From Sandaracinus amylolyticus (GTDB lineage Bacteria; Myxococcota_A; Polyangia; Polyangiales; Sandaracinaceae): 64,000 nucleotides of DNA. The stretch spans positions 7,006,001 through 7,070,000 of the forward strand of contig NZ_CP070225.1 of assembly GCF_021631985.1 (NCBI RefSeq), read 5' to 3'. Shown here in pieces: positions 41,956 to 50,719 of this stretch (its first letter is position 1; every line of letters starts with the position of its first letter). The translations under genes were made by a program, and so were the position numbers. The notes beneath the pieces are model-generated. The model saw only the letters and a list, made by a program, of their open reading frames with translations, was not told the DNA's origin and ran no database searches.

Positions 41956-44622
41956 ATGACCCGTCTCGTCTATCGCTTCGGTGTGAGCGCGACCGATGGC
42001 CGCGCGCAGATGAAGGACCTCCTCGGCGGCAAAGGCGCGAACCTCGCGGAGATGGCCGCCGCAGGGCTGCCGGTGCCGCCCGGTTTCACCATCTCGACCG
42101 CGGTCTGCAAGGACGTGAGCGAGCATCACGGCGAGCTCCCGAAGCAGCTGTGGCCGGAGATCGACGCCGCGCTCGCCGAGGTCGAGGCGAAGATGGAGCT
42201 GAAGTTCGGCGATCCCTCGCGCCCGCTGCTCGTCTCGGTGCGCTCCGGCGCCGCGGTCTCGATGCCGGGCATGATGGACACGGTGCTCAACCTCGGCATG
42301 AACGACGCCGTCGCCGAGGGCCTCGCCAAGCGCACCAACAACCCACGCTTCGCGTGGGACGCGTACCGGCGCTTCATCCAGATGTTCGCCGACGTCGTGA
42401 TGGACGCGAAGCGCAGCGCGTTCGAGGACGCGATGGACGCGCTCAAGCACGAGCGCGGCGCGAAGACCGATCAGGAGCTCACGGCCGACGATCTCCACGA
42501 GCTCGTGAAGCGCTTCAAGCAGGTCTATCGCGATCAGCTCGGCCAGGACTTCCCGAACGATCCGAGGGTGCAGCTCGAGCGCGCGATCCTCGCGGTGTTC
42601 CGCTCGTGGATGAGCGAGCGCGCGGTGAAGTACCGCGAGGTGCAGCAGATCCGCGGCTTGCTCGGGACTGCGGTGAACGTGCAGGCGATGGTCTTCGGCA
42701 ACATGGGCCAGACCAGCGGCACCGGCGTGTGCTTCACGCGCAACCCCGCGACCGGCGCGAAGGAGCTCTACGGCGAGTACCTCATCGACGCGCAGGGCGA
42801 GGACGTCGTCGCGGGCACCCGCACGCCGCTCCCGATCTCCACGCTGCGCGACAAGATGCCGGAGATCCACGGACAGCTCGTCGAGATGGCGCAGCGCCTC
42901 GAGCGCCACTTCAAGAACGTGCAGGACATCGAGTTCACGGTGCAGGAGAGCAAGCTCTTCCTGCTCCAGACCCGCCACGGAAAGCGCACCGGCGCAGCCG
43001 CGGTGAAGGTCGCCGTCGATCTCGTCGCCGAAGGGCTCGTCACGAAGGACGAGGCGATCGCGAACCTCGTCGAGCCGACGCACGTCGATCAGCTGCTGCA
43101 CCCGCACTTCGCCGACGAGAACGGCTACCGCAAGGCGGGCAAGGTGCTCGCGAAGGGCCTCAACGCGTCGCCGGGCGCGGCGGTCGGTCGCATCGTGTTC
43201 GACGCCGACGTCGCCGAGGAATGGAAGTCGCGCGGCGAGAAGGTGATCCTCGCGCGCATCGAGACGAGCCCCGAGGACGTCGCGGGCATGCACGCCGCGG
43301 AAGGCGTGCTCACGACGCGCGGCGGCATGACGAGCCACGCGGCGGTCGTCGCGCGCGGCTGGGGCAAGCCGTGTGTCGCGGGCGTCGGTGAGCTGCAGAT
43401 CGACTATCGCGCGAAGACGCTGAAGAGCGGCGATCGCGTGGTGAAGGAAGGCGACTGGATCAGCCTCAACGGCACGACCGGCGAGGTGATCGAGGGCAAG
43501 GCCGCTCTCGCCGACGCGCTGGTGAGCGGTGAGCTCGCGACCTTCATGGCGTGGGTCGACGAGGTGCGCACGCTCAAGGTCCGCACCAACGCCGACACGC
43601 CGAAGGACGCGAAGGTCGCGCGCGACTTCGGCGCCGAGGGCATCGGCCTCGTGCGCACCGAGCACATGTTCTTCGAGGAGAGCCGCATCCTCGCGATGCG
43701 CGAGATGATCCTCGCGGACACGATCGAGGCGCGGAAGAAGGCGCTCGCGAAGCTGCTGCCGCATCAGCGCGAGGACTTCGTCGGGATCTTCCGGGTGATG
43801 GAGGGGCTGCCGGTCACGATCCGCCTGCTCGATCCGCCGCTCCACGAGTTCCTGCCGCACGAGCGCGTGCAGCAGGACGAGCTCGCGAAGGTGATGGGCG
43901 TCAACGTCGAGCGGCTGCGCTCGCGCGTCTCGTCGCTCGGCGAGGCGAACCCGATGCTCGGCCACCGCGGCTGCCGCCTCGGCATCACGCACCCCGAGAT
44001 CACCGAGATGCAGACCCGCGCGATCCTCGAGGCCGCGTGCTCGGTGACCAAGGAAGGCAAGAAGGTGCTCCCCGAGATCATGGTGCCGCTCGTCGGGCAC
44101 CGGACCGAGCTCGCGCACCAGAAGGCGATCGTGCTGCGCGTCGCGGAGGACGTCTTCCGCGAGCAGGGCATGCGCGTGGAGTTCAAGGTCGGCACGATGA
44201 TCGAGGTGCCGCGCGCCGCGCTGCGCGCCGGTGAGATCGCGGAGGAGGCCGAGTTCTTCAGCTTCGGCACCAACGACCTCACGCAGATGACGCTCGGCTT
44301 CTCGCGCGACGACATCGCGAGCTTCCTGCCGAAGTACCTCGCGCAGGGCGTGCTGCAGGACGATCCGTTCCAGACGCTCGACGTCGACGGCGTGGGCCAG
44401 CTCGTGAAGCTCGCGACCGAGAAGGGCCGCGCCCAGCGTCCGGGCATGAAGATCGGCATCTGCGGCGAGCACGGCGGCGACCCGCGCTCGATCGCGTTCT
44501 GCGCCGACGTCGGGCTCGACTACGTGAGCTGCTCGCCCTTCCGCGTACCGGTCGCGCGCCTCGCGGCAGCGCAGTCGGCGCTGAAGAAGAAGGGCGTGAA
44601 GGGCAAGGTCGGCGAGGCCTGA
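41956..44622 (+). CDS. ppdK: Pyruvate, phosphate dikinase
   Basis: 888 residues, the standard length. The N-terminal ATP-grasp domain begins [20 protein letters not shown] and contains [20 protein letters not shown]. The phosphohistidine swivel is [16 protein letters not shown] with His461. The C-terminal TIM barrel has [26 protein letters not shown] and the active Cys segment [10 protein letters not shown]. It interconverts pyruvate, ATP and Pi with PEP, AMP and PPi. The ATG follows a plausible AT-rich -10 (CTAATC). No regulatory RP1 kinase gene is next to it. Confidence 0.97.
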   Translation: MTRLVYRFGVSATDGRAQMKDLLGGKGANLAEMAAAGLPVPPGFTISTAVCKDVSEHHGELPKQLWPEIDAALAEVEAKMELKFGDPSRPLLVSVRSGAAVSMPGMMDTVLNLGMNDAVAEGLAKRTNNPRFAWDAYRRFIQMFADVVMDAKRSAFEDAMDALKHERGAKTDQELTADDLHELVKRFKQVYRDQLGQDFPNDPRVQLERAILAVFRSWMSERAVKYREVQQIRGLLGTAVNVQAMVFGNMGQTSGTGVCFTRNPATGAKELYGEYLIDAQGEDVVAGTRTPLPISTLRDKMPEIHGQLVEMAQRLERHFKNVQDIEFTVQESKLFLLQTRHGKRTGAAAVKVAVDLVAEGLVTKDEAIANLVEPTHVDQLLHPHFADENGYRKAGKVLAKGLNASPGAAVGRIVFDADVAEEWKSRGEKVILARIETSPEDVAGMHAAEGVLTTRGGMTSHAAVVARGWGKPCVAGVGELQIDYRAKTLKSGDRVVKEGDWISLNGTTGEVIEGKAALADALVSGELATFMAWVDEVRTLKVRTNADTPKDAKVARDFGAEGIGLVRTEHMFFEESRILAMREMILADTIEARKKALAKLLPHQREDFVGIFRVMEGLPVTIRLLDPPLHEFLPHERVQQDELAKVMGVNVERLRSRVSSLGEANPMLGHRGCRLGITHPEITEMQTRAILEAACSVTKEGKKVLPEIMVPLVGHRTELAHQKAIVLRVAEDVFREQGMRVEFKVGTMIEVPRAALRAGEIAEEAEFFSFGTNDLTQMTLGFSRDDIASFLPKYLAQGVLQDDPFQTLDVDGVGQLVKLATEKGRAQRPGMKIGICGEHGGDPRSIAFCADVGLDYVSCSPFRVPVARLAAAQSALKKKGVKGKVGEA

Positions 44623-44635
44623 TCAAAGCGAATTT

Positions 44636-44657
44636 CGAGGCGATGCATCGCGCCTCG
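44636..44657. terminator. Hairpin downstream of ppdK
   Basis: CGAGGCG (44636-44642) pairs with CGCCTCG (44651-44657). The loop region is part of a perfect 12-bp palindrome, GCGATGCATCGC. It begins 14 bases after the ppdK stop. No T-run follows, so it may act with Rho or as an RNA-stabilising end. Confidence 0.45.
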
Positions 44658-44761
44658 ATGATGCTCGTAAGTCGCTGACTTCACTCGACTTTCAGACGGT
44701 CGCGAACAACGCGGAAGGGCCGCGGATCGGGTAGAATGGAGCCTCTCTCGGAGGAGGTTCC

Positions 44762-45865
44762 ATGACCCCCGATCCCGGCCCTTCGTCGATTCAAGTGCTC
44801 GACGCTCTCGAGGCCGTCCGCAGGCGCCCTGCGATGTACTTCGGCGACACCGGCTCGATGGGCCTGCACCATCTCGTGTGGGAGGTCATCGCGAATTCGA
44901 TCGACCAACACCTCGCACGAGAAGCGACGCACCTGCGCGTCGACGTCGACGACGAGGGCTGGATCACGATCGAGGGCGACGGGCCAGGCATCCCCACCGC
45001 GCCGCTCCGCGACGGACCGCGGGTGCTCGAGGACATCTTCCTGCGCTTGCACCACGGGCCCTCGCGGTTCGATCACTTCCCGCACGTGCACGTCGCGCCG
45101 TCGATGCACGGCGTGGGGCTCGCGGCGGTGAGCGCGGTGTGCGCGCGGCTCGAGGTCGAGAGCCGACATCGCGGCGAGCACTGGAGGGCGGCGTTCGAGC
45201 GCGGCGTGATGGTCGAGCCGGCGCGGAGCATCGGGCCCTCGGAGCGATCGGGCACGCGCATCCGGATGCTGCCCGATGCGCAGATCTTCTCGAATGCGAG
45301 GGTCGATCACGCGCTCGTGGAAGAGCGCCTGCGCGAGCTCGCGTGGCTCTGCCCGCTGCTCGCGATCCGCTGGCAGGGCACGACGCTGCCCGGGCGCGGC
45401 GGACCGGCGGGATGGGTGCGCGAGATCGCGGGGGACGCGCTCCTCGCAGGCACGCTGCTCTCGACGACGCGCGACGTCGACGACGTGCAGGTCGACCTCG
45501 CGCTCGGGTGGACGGATCGTGACGAGACGACGGTGCGCTCGTTCGTGAACTTCGGCGCGACGCAGCGAGGCACGCACGTGCGCGGCGTGTACGCGGCGCT
45601 CGTCGCGATGGCGCGCGCGGTGGGCAGCGATGCGGATGCGCGCGTCGTGCACGAGCTGCTGCTGCCTGGGCTCGTGGTGGTGGTGCACGTCGGTCTCTTC
45701 GACGCGAGCTTCGGCTCGCCGACGCGCGATCACCTGGTGACGCCGCTCGCCGAGGTCGCGACGCGAACGGCGATCGAGCGCGCGCTGCGCGTCGTGCTCG
45801 CGCCGCGGTCGGCGCTCGCGACGTTCTTGCGCGGGCGGCTCGGCGTCGGCGACGCGATGACGTGA
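44762..45865 (+). CDS. Stand-alone GyrB/ParE-like GHKL ATPase
   Basis: 367 residues equal to the ATPase and transducer halves of GyrB, with no TOPRIM or C-terminal domain. LEAVRRRPAMYFGDTG and LHHLVWEVIANSIDQHLA are GyrB-like; Glu41 and Asn45 match the catalytic Glu and Mg-binding Asn. HVAPSMHGVGLAAVSAVCAR corresponds to the GyrB lid/HGVG region. The adenine-binding DxGxG motif reads EGDGPGIP, so the usual Asp position appears to be Gly with an Asp one residue later. It cannot cut DNA alone. GGAGGAGG precedes the ATG; TAGAAT at 44732 is a possible -10. Confidence 0.8.
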   Translation: MTPDPGPSSIQVLDALEAVRRRPAMYFGDTGSMGLHHLVWEVIANSIDQHLAREATHLRVDVDDEGWITIEGDGPGIPTAPLRDGPRVLEDIFLRLHHGPSRFDHFPHVHVAPSMHGVGLAAVSAVCARLEVESRHRGEHWRAAFERGVMVEPARSIGPSERSGTRIRMLPDAQIFSNARVDHALVEERLRELAWLCPLLAIRWQGTTLPGRGGPAGWVREIAGDALLAGTLLSTTRDVDDVQVDLALGWTDRDETTVRSFVNFGATQRGTHVRGVYAALVAMARAVGSDADARVVHELLLPGLVVVVHVGLFDASFGSPTRDHLVTPLAEVATRTAIERALRVVLAPRSALATFLRGRLGVGDAMT

Positions 45866-45935
45866 CTCACGCGGCGGAGCCCACGTCGCCGTCGCGCGAC
45901 TGTGGGCGTCGACCGTCGCGACCACGCTGTTCCTC

Positions 45936-46583
45936 ATGCGTGCACTCTGCTCGATCGGGCTCGCGCTCGTCCTCGTGGCGCCGTGCGCCGCGCGCGCTCA
46001 GGACACCACCGAAGACGAGCGAGGCGTAGCGACACCGCGGGACGTCGCGATCGCACAGGCGAGCTTCGAGGCGAGCGCGCCCGTCGTGCCGGCGGTCGAT
46101 CCGACGCTGCGCGACGTGCACCTCGCGCTGCAGATCGGCACCCTCGCCTCGCTCGCGCTCACGGCGTCGCTCGGTGTGATCGCGGCGTACAACCAGGAGA
46201 CGGTCTTCAGCGACGGCCAGTGCAACGACGCGCAGGGCGATCCGATCTTCGGGTTCGAGTACGGCTGCGAGCACCTGAGCACGCTGCACGGGATCGCAGG
46301 TGTGACGACGACGACGCTCTACACCGCGTCGATCGTCACCGGCGCGATGATGCCCGAGCAGGATGACGTGCCGCAGTGGCTCTACGATCTGATCACGGCG
46401 GTGCACGTGGGTGGGATGGTGCTGCTCCCGCTCGCGGGGTTGCTCTCGGCGTATCCGGGCGTGGTCGGGGTCGACGAAGAGTCGCAGCAGGACTTCTCGA
46501 AGGTGCTGCGCACGGTGCACGCGGCGTTCGCGGTGACGACGACGGCGGCGTACGTGACGACGCTGGTGTTCGACTGGACGTGA
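45936..46583 (+). CDS. Four-helix membrane protein with one His per helix
   Basis: 215 residues with a signal-like N-terminus (LALVLVAPCAARAQ) and an acidic linker. Four hydrophobic helices follow, each starting with His: DVHLALQIGTLASLALTASL, LHGIAGVTTTTLYTAS, AVHVGGMVLLPLAGLLS and VHAAFAVTTTAAYVTTLVF. Paired His on four helices is the arrangement of b561-type di-heme proteins, though no known family is recognised. Two Cys in the first loop (QCNDA, YGCEH) may pair. If heme binds, it would carry electrons across or along the membrane. Confidence 0.65.
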   Translation: MRALCSIGLALVLVAPCAARAQDTTEDERGVATPRDVAIAQASFEASAPVVPAVDPTLRDVHLALQIGTLASLALTASLGVIAAYNQETVFSDGQCNDAQGDPIFGFEYGCEHLSTLHGIAGVTTTTLYTASIVTGAMMPEQDDVPQWLYDLITAVHVGGMVLLPLAGLLSAYPGVVGVDEESQQDFSKVLRTVHAAFAVTTTAAYVTTLVFDWT

Positions 46584-46605
46584 GGCGGGGGCGGGATGCC
46601 GCAGA

Positions 46606-46752
46606 CCGACCGGGGTTGAGATCTTCCGCGGAATTACGGCCCAATTCGCACCGGGGGCGACACGCCACGAACCGACCGTGGTTGAGCTCTGGCCTGGCGC
46701 CCGTCGGACGGCCGCCAGGCGCCCGCCACCCCGAGAACCGACCGTGGTTGAG
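46606..46752 (-). repeat. Intergenic repeat cluster E: three 15-mers with 11-bp iterons
   Basis: On the minus strand, CTCAACCACGGTCGG is at 46738-46752 and 46672-46686, and the CCCCGG-centre variant at 46606-46620; both spacings are 66. The second spacer holds three 11-bp units (46695-46705, 46706-46716, 46717-46727) of the type in cluster D, followed likewise by ACC. The cluster lies between convergent genes. Confidence 0.9.
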
Positions 46753-46801
46753 TTTCCTCGACGATCTTCGCGCCCTCACCCCGGCACGCCCCTCGCACCG
46801 A

Positions 46802-47683
46802 TCACCGCGCCCGCCGCCCGAGATGCGCGAGCAGCGACCGCACGTTCGGCTGCGTCGACGCCGCACGCGTCGTCAGCGCCGTGATCGGCGCGCTCGGCAG
46901 CGACCACTCCGGCAACAGCCTCACCAACGCGCCGCTCGCGAGCGCGTCCTCCACCAGGAAGTCCGAGACCACCGTCACGCCCAGCCCCGCCACCGCCGCA
47001 GCCACCAGCGCCTCACCGTCGTTCGTCGTGAACGTCGGCCGCACCACGACCGCACGCCGCCGGCGTCCTCGCGCGAACGGCCACGTCGTGTTCGGGCCCA
47101 CCGTGCTCATCGCGAGCAGCGCGTGCTGCTCGAGCTCCTCGGGCGCCCGCAACATCCCCCTCGCCGCGAGGTACGCGGGCGCCGCCACCAACACGTGCTC
47201 GTAGCTGCCCAATCGCCGCGCCACGAGGCTCGAGTCCGGCAGCGCACCGAGCCGCACCGCCAGGTCCACCCGCTCCGCCGCGAGATCCACCAGGCGCGGC
47301 TCGAGGATCAGCTCGAGCTTCACGCCGGGATGCGCGCGATGCCACGCCAGGATCGGCGCCACCAGTCGCCGCCGCCCCAGCGCGGGCGGAACGCTCACCC
47401 GCAGCACACCGCCGAGCCGCCCTCCGAGCGCCGACGTCGTCGCCTCGAGCGCCCGCGCATCACGCAGCAACCTGCGCGCACCCTCGACGAAGCTCGCGCC
47501 GGCGTCGGTCAGCCGCAACGTGCGCGAGCTCCGATCGAGCAGCGTCACGCCGAGCCGCGCCTCCACACGCGCCACTGCGCGGCTCAGCGCGGGCTGCGTG
47601 ATCCCGCGCCGACGCGCCGCTGCCGAGATGCTTCCCGCATCGACGATCGCGATCAGCACCTCCGCGTCCCGCAGCGTCTCCAT
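46802..47683 (-). CDS. LysR-family transcriptional regulator
   Basis: 293 residues. The N-terminal winged helix is AIVDAGSISAAARRRGITQP then ALSRAVARVEARLGVTLLDR, canonical for LysR. The rest is the two-lobe effector domain (GVLRVSVPPALGRRRLVAPI and later VAAAVAGLGVTVVSDFLVE). The ATG at 47683 is used; ATG 47701 would add six residues. It is divergent from the quinone oxidoreductase gene across 61 bp, the normal LysR arrangement, so it probably controls that gene and itself. Confidence 0.9.
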   Translation of the reverse strand: METLRDAEVLIAIVDAGSISAAARRRGITQPALSRAVARVEARLGVTLLDRSSRTLRLTDAGASFVEGARRLLRDARALEATTSALGGRLGGVLRVSVPPALGRRRLVAPILAWHRAHPGVKLELILEPRLVDLAAERVDLAVRLGALPDSSLVARRLGSYEHVLVAAPAYLAARGMLRAPEELEQHALLAMSTVGPNTTWPFARGRRRRAVVVRPTFTTNDGEALVAAAVAGLGVTVVSDFLVEDALASGALVRLLPEWSLPSAPITALTTRAASTQPNVRSLLAHLGRRAR

Positions 47684-47744
47684 GCCCTCGATGCATAGCA
47701 TCCATGCCCGTAGCGACATGCACCGTCGGGCACGCTCCCTCTCG

Positions 47745-48692
47745 ATGCGCGCCGCGATCCACCACCGCTTCGGCCCTCCCGACGTGCTCTCCATCGAGGA
47801 GCTCCCGCCTCCGCGACCGCGTCCCCACGAGGTCCTGGTGCGCGTCGAGGCCGCCGCGCTGAACCCGAAGGACGTGCTGATCCGCAAGGGCCGCTACCGC
47901 GTGCTCAGCGGCGCGCGCTTCCCGATGGGCTCGGGCTTCGACCTCGCCGGCGTCGTCGAGTCCGTCGGCTCGCGCGTGCACGATCGCAGAGTCGGTGATC
48001 GGGTGTTCGGCATGCTCGACGGCTTCCGCGGCCGCACCTGCGCCGAGCTCGTCGCGATCCGCGCCGACCACTGCGCACCCGCGCCCGAGGGCCTCTCGTT
48101 CGTCGAGGCCGCATCCCTGCCGCTCGCGGCGTCCACGGCGCTCCAGGCCCTGCGCGACGTCGCGCGTGTCGGCCCCGGCGATCGCGTGCTGCTCCACGGC
48201 GCATCGGGCGGCGTCGGCGTGCACGCGATCCAGATCGCGAAGGCGCTCGGCGCGCACGTGACCACCACGTCGGGCGCACACAACCTCGAGCGCTGCGCGT
48301 CGCTGGGCGCCGACGTGACGCTCACCTACGACGATCCCGCGACGCCGTTCGCCGCCGGCGCACGTTACGACGCGATCGTCGACGTCTACGGCAATCGCCG
48401 CTTCGCGTGGGCGCGCCGCGGCCTCACCGCACGCGGCACCTACGTCACCACCGTGCCTTCCCGCGCGCTCTTCCTCGACGTCGCGCGCACCGCGTTCACC
48501 TCTCCGAAGGCGCGCCTCGTCATGGTGCGATCGCGCGCCCGCGACCTCGAGACGATCGCATCGATGGTGCGCGCCGGCGCGCTCCGCCCGGTGATCGATC
48601 GCGTGCTCCCGCTCGAGTCGATCGCCGAAGCCCACGCGCACCTCGAGACGCGCCACGCCCGCGGCAAAGTCGTGCTCACGATCCACCGCTGA
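47745..48692 (+). CDS. Zinc-independent MDR quinone oxidoreductase-like protein
   Basis: 315 residues. The fold is GroES-like N-terminus (LVRVEAAALNPKDVLIRKG, GSGFDLAGVVESVG) plus Rossmann domain with LLHGASGGVGVHAIQIAKAL. The zinc-binding Cys/His set of alcohol dehydrogenases is absent, as in QOR/NADPH:quinone reductases. It should reduce quinones or enones with NADPH. The ATG at 47745 gives the usual MRAAxxxRFG start; ATG 47718 is possible. It is probably under the divergent LysR. Confidence 0.9.
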   Translation: MRAAIHHRFGPPDVLSIEELPPPRPRPHEVLVRVEAAALNPKDVLIRKGRYRVLSGARFPMGSGFDLAGVVESVGSRVHDRRVGDRVFGMLDGFRGRTCAELVAIRADHCAPAPEGLSFVEAASLPLAASTALQALRDVARVGPGDRVLLHGASGGVGVHAIQIAKALGAHVTTTSGAHNLERCASLGADVTLTYDDPATPFAAGARYDAIVDVYGNRRFAWARRGLTARGTYVTTVPSRALFLDVARTAFTSPKARLVMVRSRARDLETIASMVRAGALRPVIDRVLPLESIAEAHAHLETRHARGKVVLTIHR

Positions 48693-48724
48693 CAGGTCGC
48701 GGCGCGGCGTGTCAGCCTCGCGGC

Positions 48725-49345
48725 GTGTCGCGTCTCGCCGTCCTCACCACGCTCGCTGCTCTCCTCACCCTCGCCTGCGCGCCCGACGAGGGCACGCCGG
48801 TGCGCGTCGACGAAGAGACGATCCGCCCCGACGCCCCGCCGCTCGCGCCGTTCACCGAGTGCACGGTGACGACCGCGCGCGAGCCCGCGACCTCGGCCGC
48901 GCACGAGACCGTGTGCGCCGAGATCGACTATCCGTTCCATCCGCCCGCGTCGGGACGGCACTACTCGCAGTGGGCCGACTTCGGCACCTACGACGCGCCG
49001 GTGCCGTGGGGCTTCCTCGTCCACTCGCTGGAGCACGGCGCGATCGTCCTCGCCTACCGCTGCGAGCCCGACGACTGCGACACGCTCGTCGCCGAGCTCC
49101 AGGCGATCGCCGACGCACGCGTCGATCCTCTCTGCCGCACCGGCGACACGCCCTCGCGCTTCGTGATCGTCCCCGATCCCACGCTCGACGTCGCGATCGC
49201 CGCCGTCGCGTGGGAGCACGTCTACCTCGCGACGTGCCTCGATCTCGAGTCGCTCCAGGCGTTCGTCGACGCGCACTACGCGCAGGCGCCCGAAGACCTC
49301 TGCGCCGCGGGCGTCGATCGCTCGGCGACCGGCTGGTGCGAGTGA
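48725..49345 (+). CDS. DUF3105 lipoprotein
   Basis: 206 residues from GTG at 48725, with a lipobox (ALLTLAC). The conserved HPPASGRHYSQWADFGTYD and VPWGFLVHSLEHGAIVLAY blocks match DUF3105, whose members are exported or membrane-anchored and of unknown function. Conserved His and Glu in these blocks could bind metal. It carries six Cys after the lipid-anchored one. It starts 32 bp after the oxidoreductase and ends in a 28-bp palindrome shared with the convergent gene. Confidence 0.8.
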   Translation: MSRLAVLTTLAALLTLACAPDEGTPVRVDEETIRPDAPPLAPFTECTVTTAREPATSAAHETVCAEIDYPFHPPASGRHYSQWADFGTYDAPVPWGFLVHSLEHGAIVLAYRCEPDDCDTLVAELQAIADARVDPLCRTGDTPSRFVIVPDPTLDVAIAAVAWEHVYLATCLDLESLQAFVDAHYAQAPEDLCAAGVDRSATGWCE

Positions 49346-49369
49346 TGGTCAAGTCGACTTGACCATCAC
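49342..49369. terminator. Perfect 28-bp palindrome joining two convergent gene ends
   Basis: Arms GTGATGGTCAAGTC (49342-49355) and its complement (49356-49369) match at every base with no loop. Both stop codons (TGA at 49343-49345 and its minus counterpart at 49349-49351) lie inside it. It may terminate transcription from both sides, although no T-run is present. Confidence 0.6.
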
Positions 49370-50521
49370 CTCGTTCGGCGCACCGCAGTGCGGGCAGCGC
49401 GCGATCTCCATCGCGTACGGCCCGCCGCAGTGCCCGCAGAAGATGCGCCCGCCGATCCCGCCGATGCGCACCACGTCGGGATGGATCGCCTCGAGCTCGG
49501 CGGTGCTCATCCGGTCGTCCTCGGCGGCCGGGGTCCACACCACCTCGAACGCGACGAGCTCGCTCGCGCCGATCCGATCGATCGAGTCGAGCAGGCGCTT
49601 CACGTCGGCCACGTCCTGCGGTCGGAAGTCGTGGATCTCGCGCCGCGCCGCGACGATCAGCGTGATCAGCACCACGCCCTGTCCCTCGTGCTCCTTCGCG
49701 CGCAGCGCGCCGGGATCGGCGGTGCGCAACGTCGAGCCCTCGGCGCGCACCACCTCCTTGGTGAACTTCGCGCGCGCGCTCTGCGCGAGCCGCATGAACA
49801 CGCCTTGCGCCTGGGGCGGCGACATCGGTCGGAAATTCATCTCCCCCGCGTAGAGCCACGCGAGCTCGACGCTGCGCAGCAAGCGCACCGTCGCGTGGAG
49901 CAGCGCGGCGCGACCTTCCTTGGTCCCGGTGCGCCCGCTCTTCGCCATCGTCGCGAGCTCGTGCTGCACGAAGCGACGCGCACGCCAGTCGATCACGAGC
50001 CGCAGCTGGGTGAGATCGACCCCGTTCCACAAGGGCGACTGGGCGCGCGGGATCGGGCCCGAGCCCGCGAACGTCGTGTCGTCGTCGCGCAGCGATCGCG
50101 AGTGCCGGTGCGACTGCACGAGCACCCAGACGATCAGCCCGCCGACGAGCAAGGGCGCGAAGCAGACGAAGCACCCGCGCGACGAGATCGTCGTGCGACG
50201 ACTGCTGCTCGATCGCGGCACATCCTCCTCGGCGCGCGAGTCGTGGGGACCGAACAGCTCGCGGTCGCGCTCACGACGCTCGCGCTCTTCGCGCTCGCGA
50301 CGCTCGCGCTCCCGCTCCATCCACTCGAGCGTCCCGGGCCCGCCGCCGCCGCTCCGGCGACTCCCACCGCCGTACGAGCCACCACCACCACCGTGCGAGC
50401 CGCCGCCGTGATCGCCCCAGTCCCCGCCGCCGAAGCTCCCGCCGGTCTCCTGCGCGCTCGCGATCGCTGCGAACAGCACGAGCACCATCACGATCGCGAT
50501 GGTGGTCCCACGCACGCGCAT
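49349..50521 (-). CDS. Gly-rich, zinc-ribbon membrane protein (DUF1517-like)
   Basis: 390 residues. After a signal peptide (VLVLFAAIASAQ) come a Gly/Ser/His-rich repeat region, an Arg/Glu-rich stretch that could form a coiled coil, and one transmembrane helix (FAPLLVGGLIVWVLVQS). A helical domain follows (LTQLRLVIDWRARRFVQHEL, LLHATVRLLRSVELAWLYAG) that resembles DUF1517. The C-terminus is a zinc ribbon: CGHCG then CPHCG. Topology suggests a cytosolic or periplasmic globular domain tethered to the membrane. Function unknown. Confidence 0.7.
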   Translation of the reverse strand: MRVRGTTIAIVMVLVLFAAIASAQETGGSFGGGDWGDHGGGSHGGGGGSYGGGSRRSGGGGPGTLEWMERERERREREERERRERDRELFGPHDSRAEEDVPRSSSSRRTTISSRGCFVCFAPLLVGGLIVWVLVQSHRHSRSLRDDDTTFAGSGPIPRAQSPLWNGVDLTQLRLVIDWRARRFVQHELATMAKSGRTGTKEGRAALLHATVRLLRSVELAWLYAGEMNFRPMSPPQAQGVFMRLAQSARAKFTKEVVRAEGSTLRTADPGALRAKEHEGQGVVLITLIVAARREIHDFRPQDVADVKRLLDSIDRIGASELVAFEVVWTPAAEDDRMSTAELEAIHPDVVRIGGIGGRIFCGHCGGPYAMEIARCPHCGAPNEVMVKST

Positions 50522-50719
50522 CGCGCGCGAGCGTATCAGCGATCACCGCGGCATCGGGCTCGCGTCGAAGAGCGCGAGCCTCGCGTCGGTCGCGAAGAGG
50601 CGACGTGAGCGTGACCGAGAGGTGGGTCGAGGTGCGTGATCGCCGCCTCACCCAGAAGGGTGATTCTATTCATGTAGAAAGGAATCGGATAGTGATGCCG
50701 TATTCACGAGGAGCCTGCC
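50522..50719. promoter_or_regulatory. AT-richer leader upstream of the carotenoid oxygenase
   Basis: This 198-bp gap lies between divergent genes. Its last ~70 bp are distinctly more AT-rich than the surroundings (TTCTATTCATGTAGAAAGG, GGATAGTGATG), as expected for a promoter. GAGGAG precedes the ATG by eight bases. No single -35/-10 pair stands out. Confidence 0.4.
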
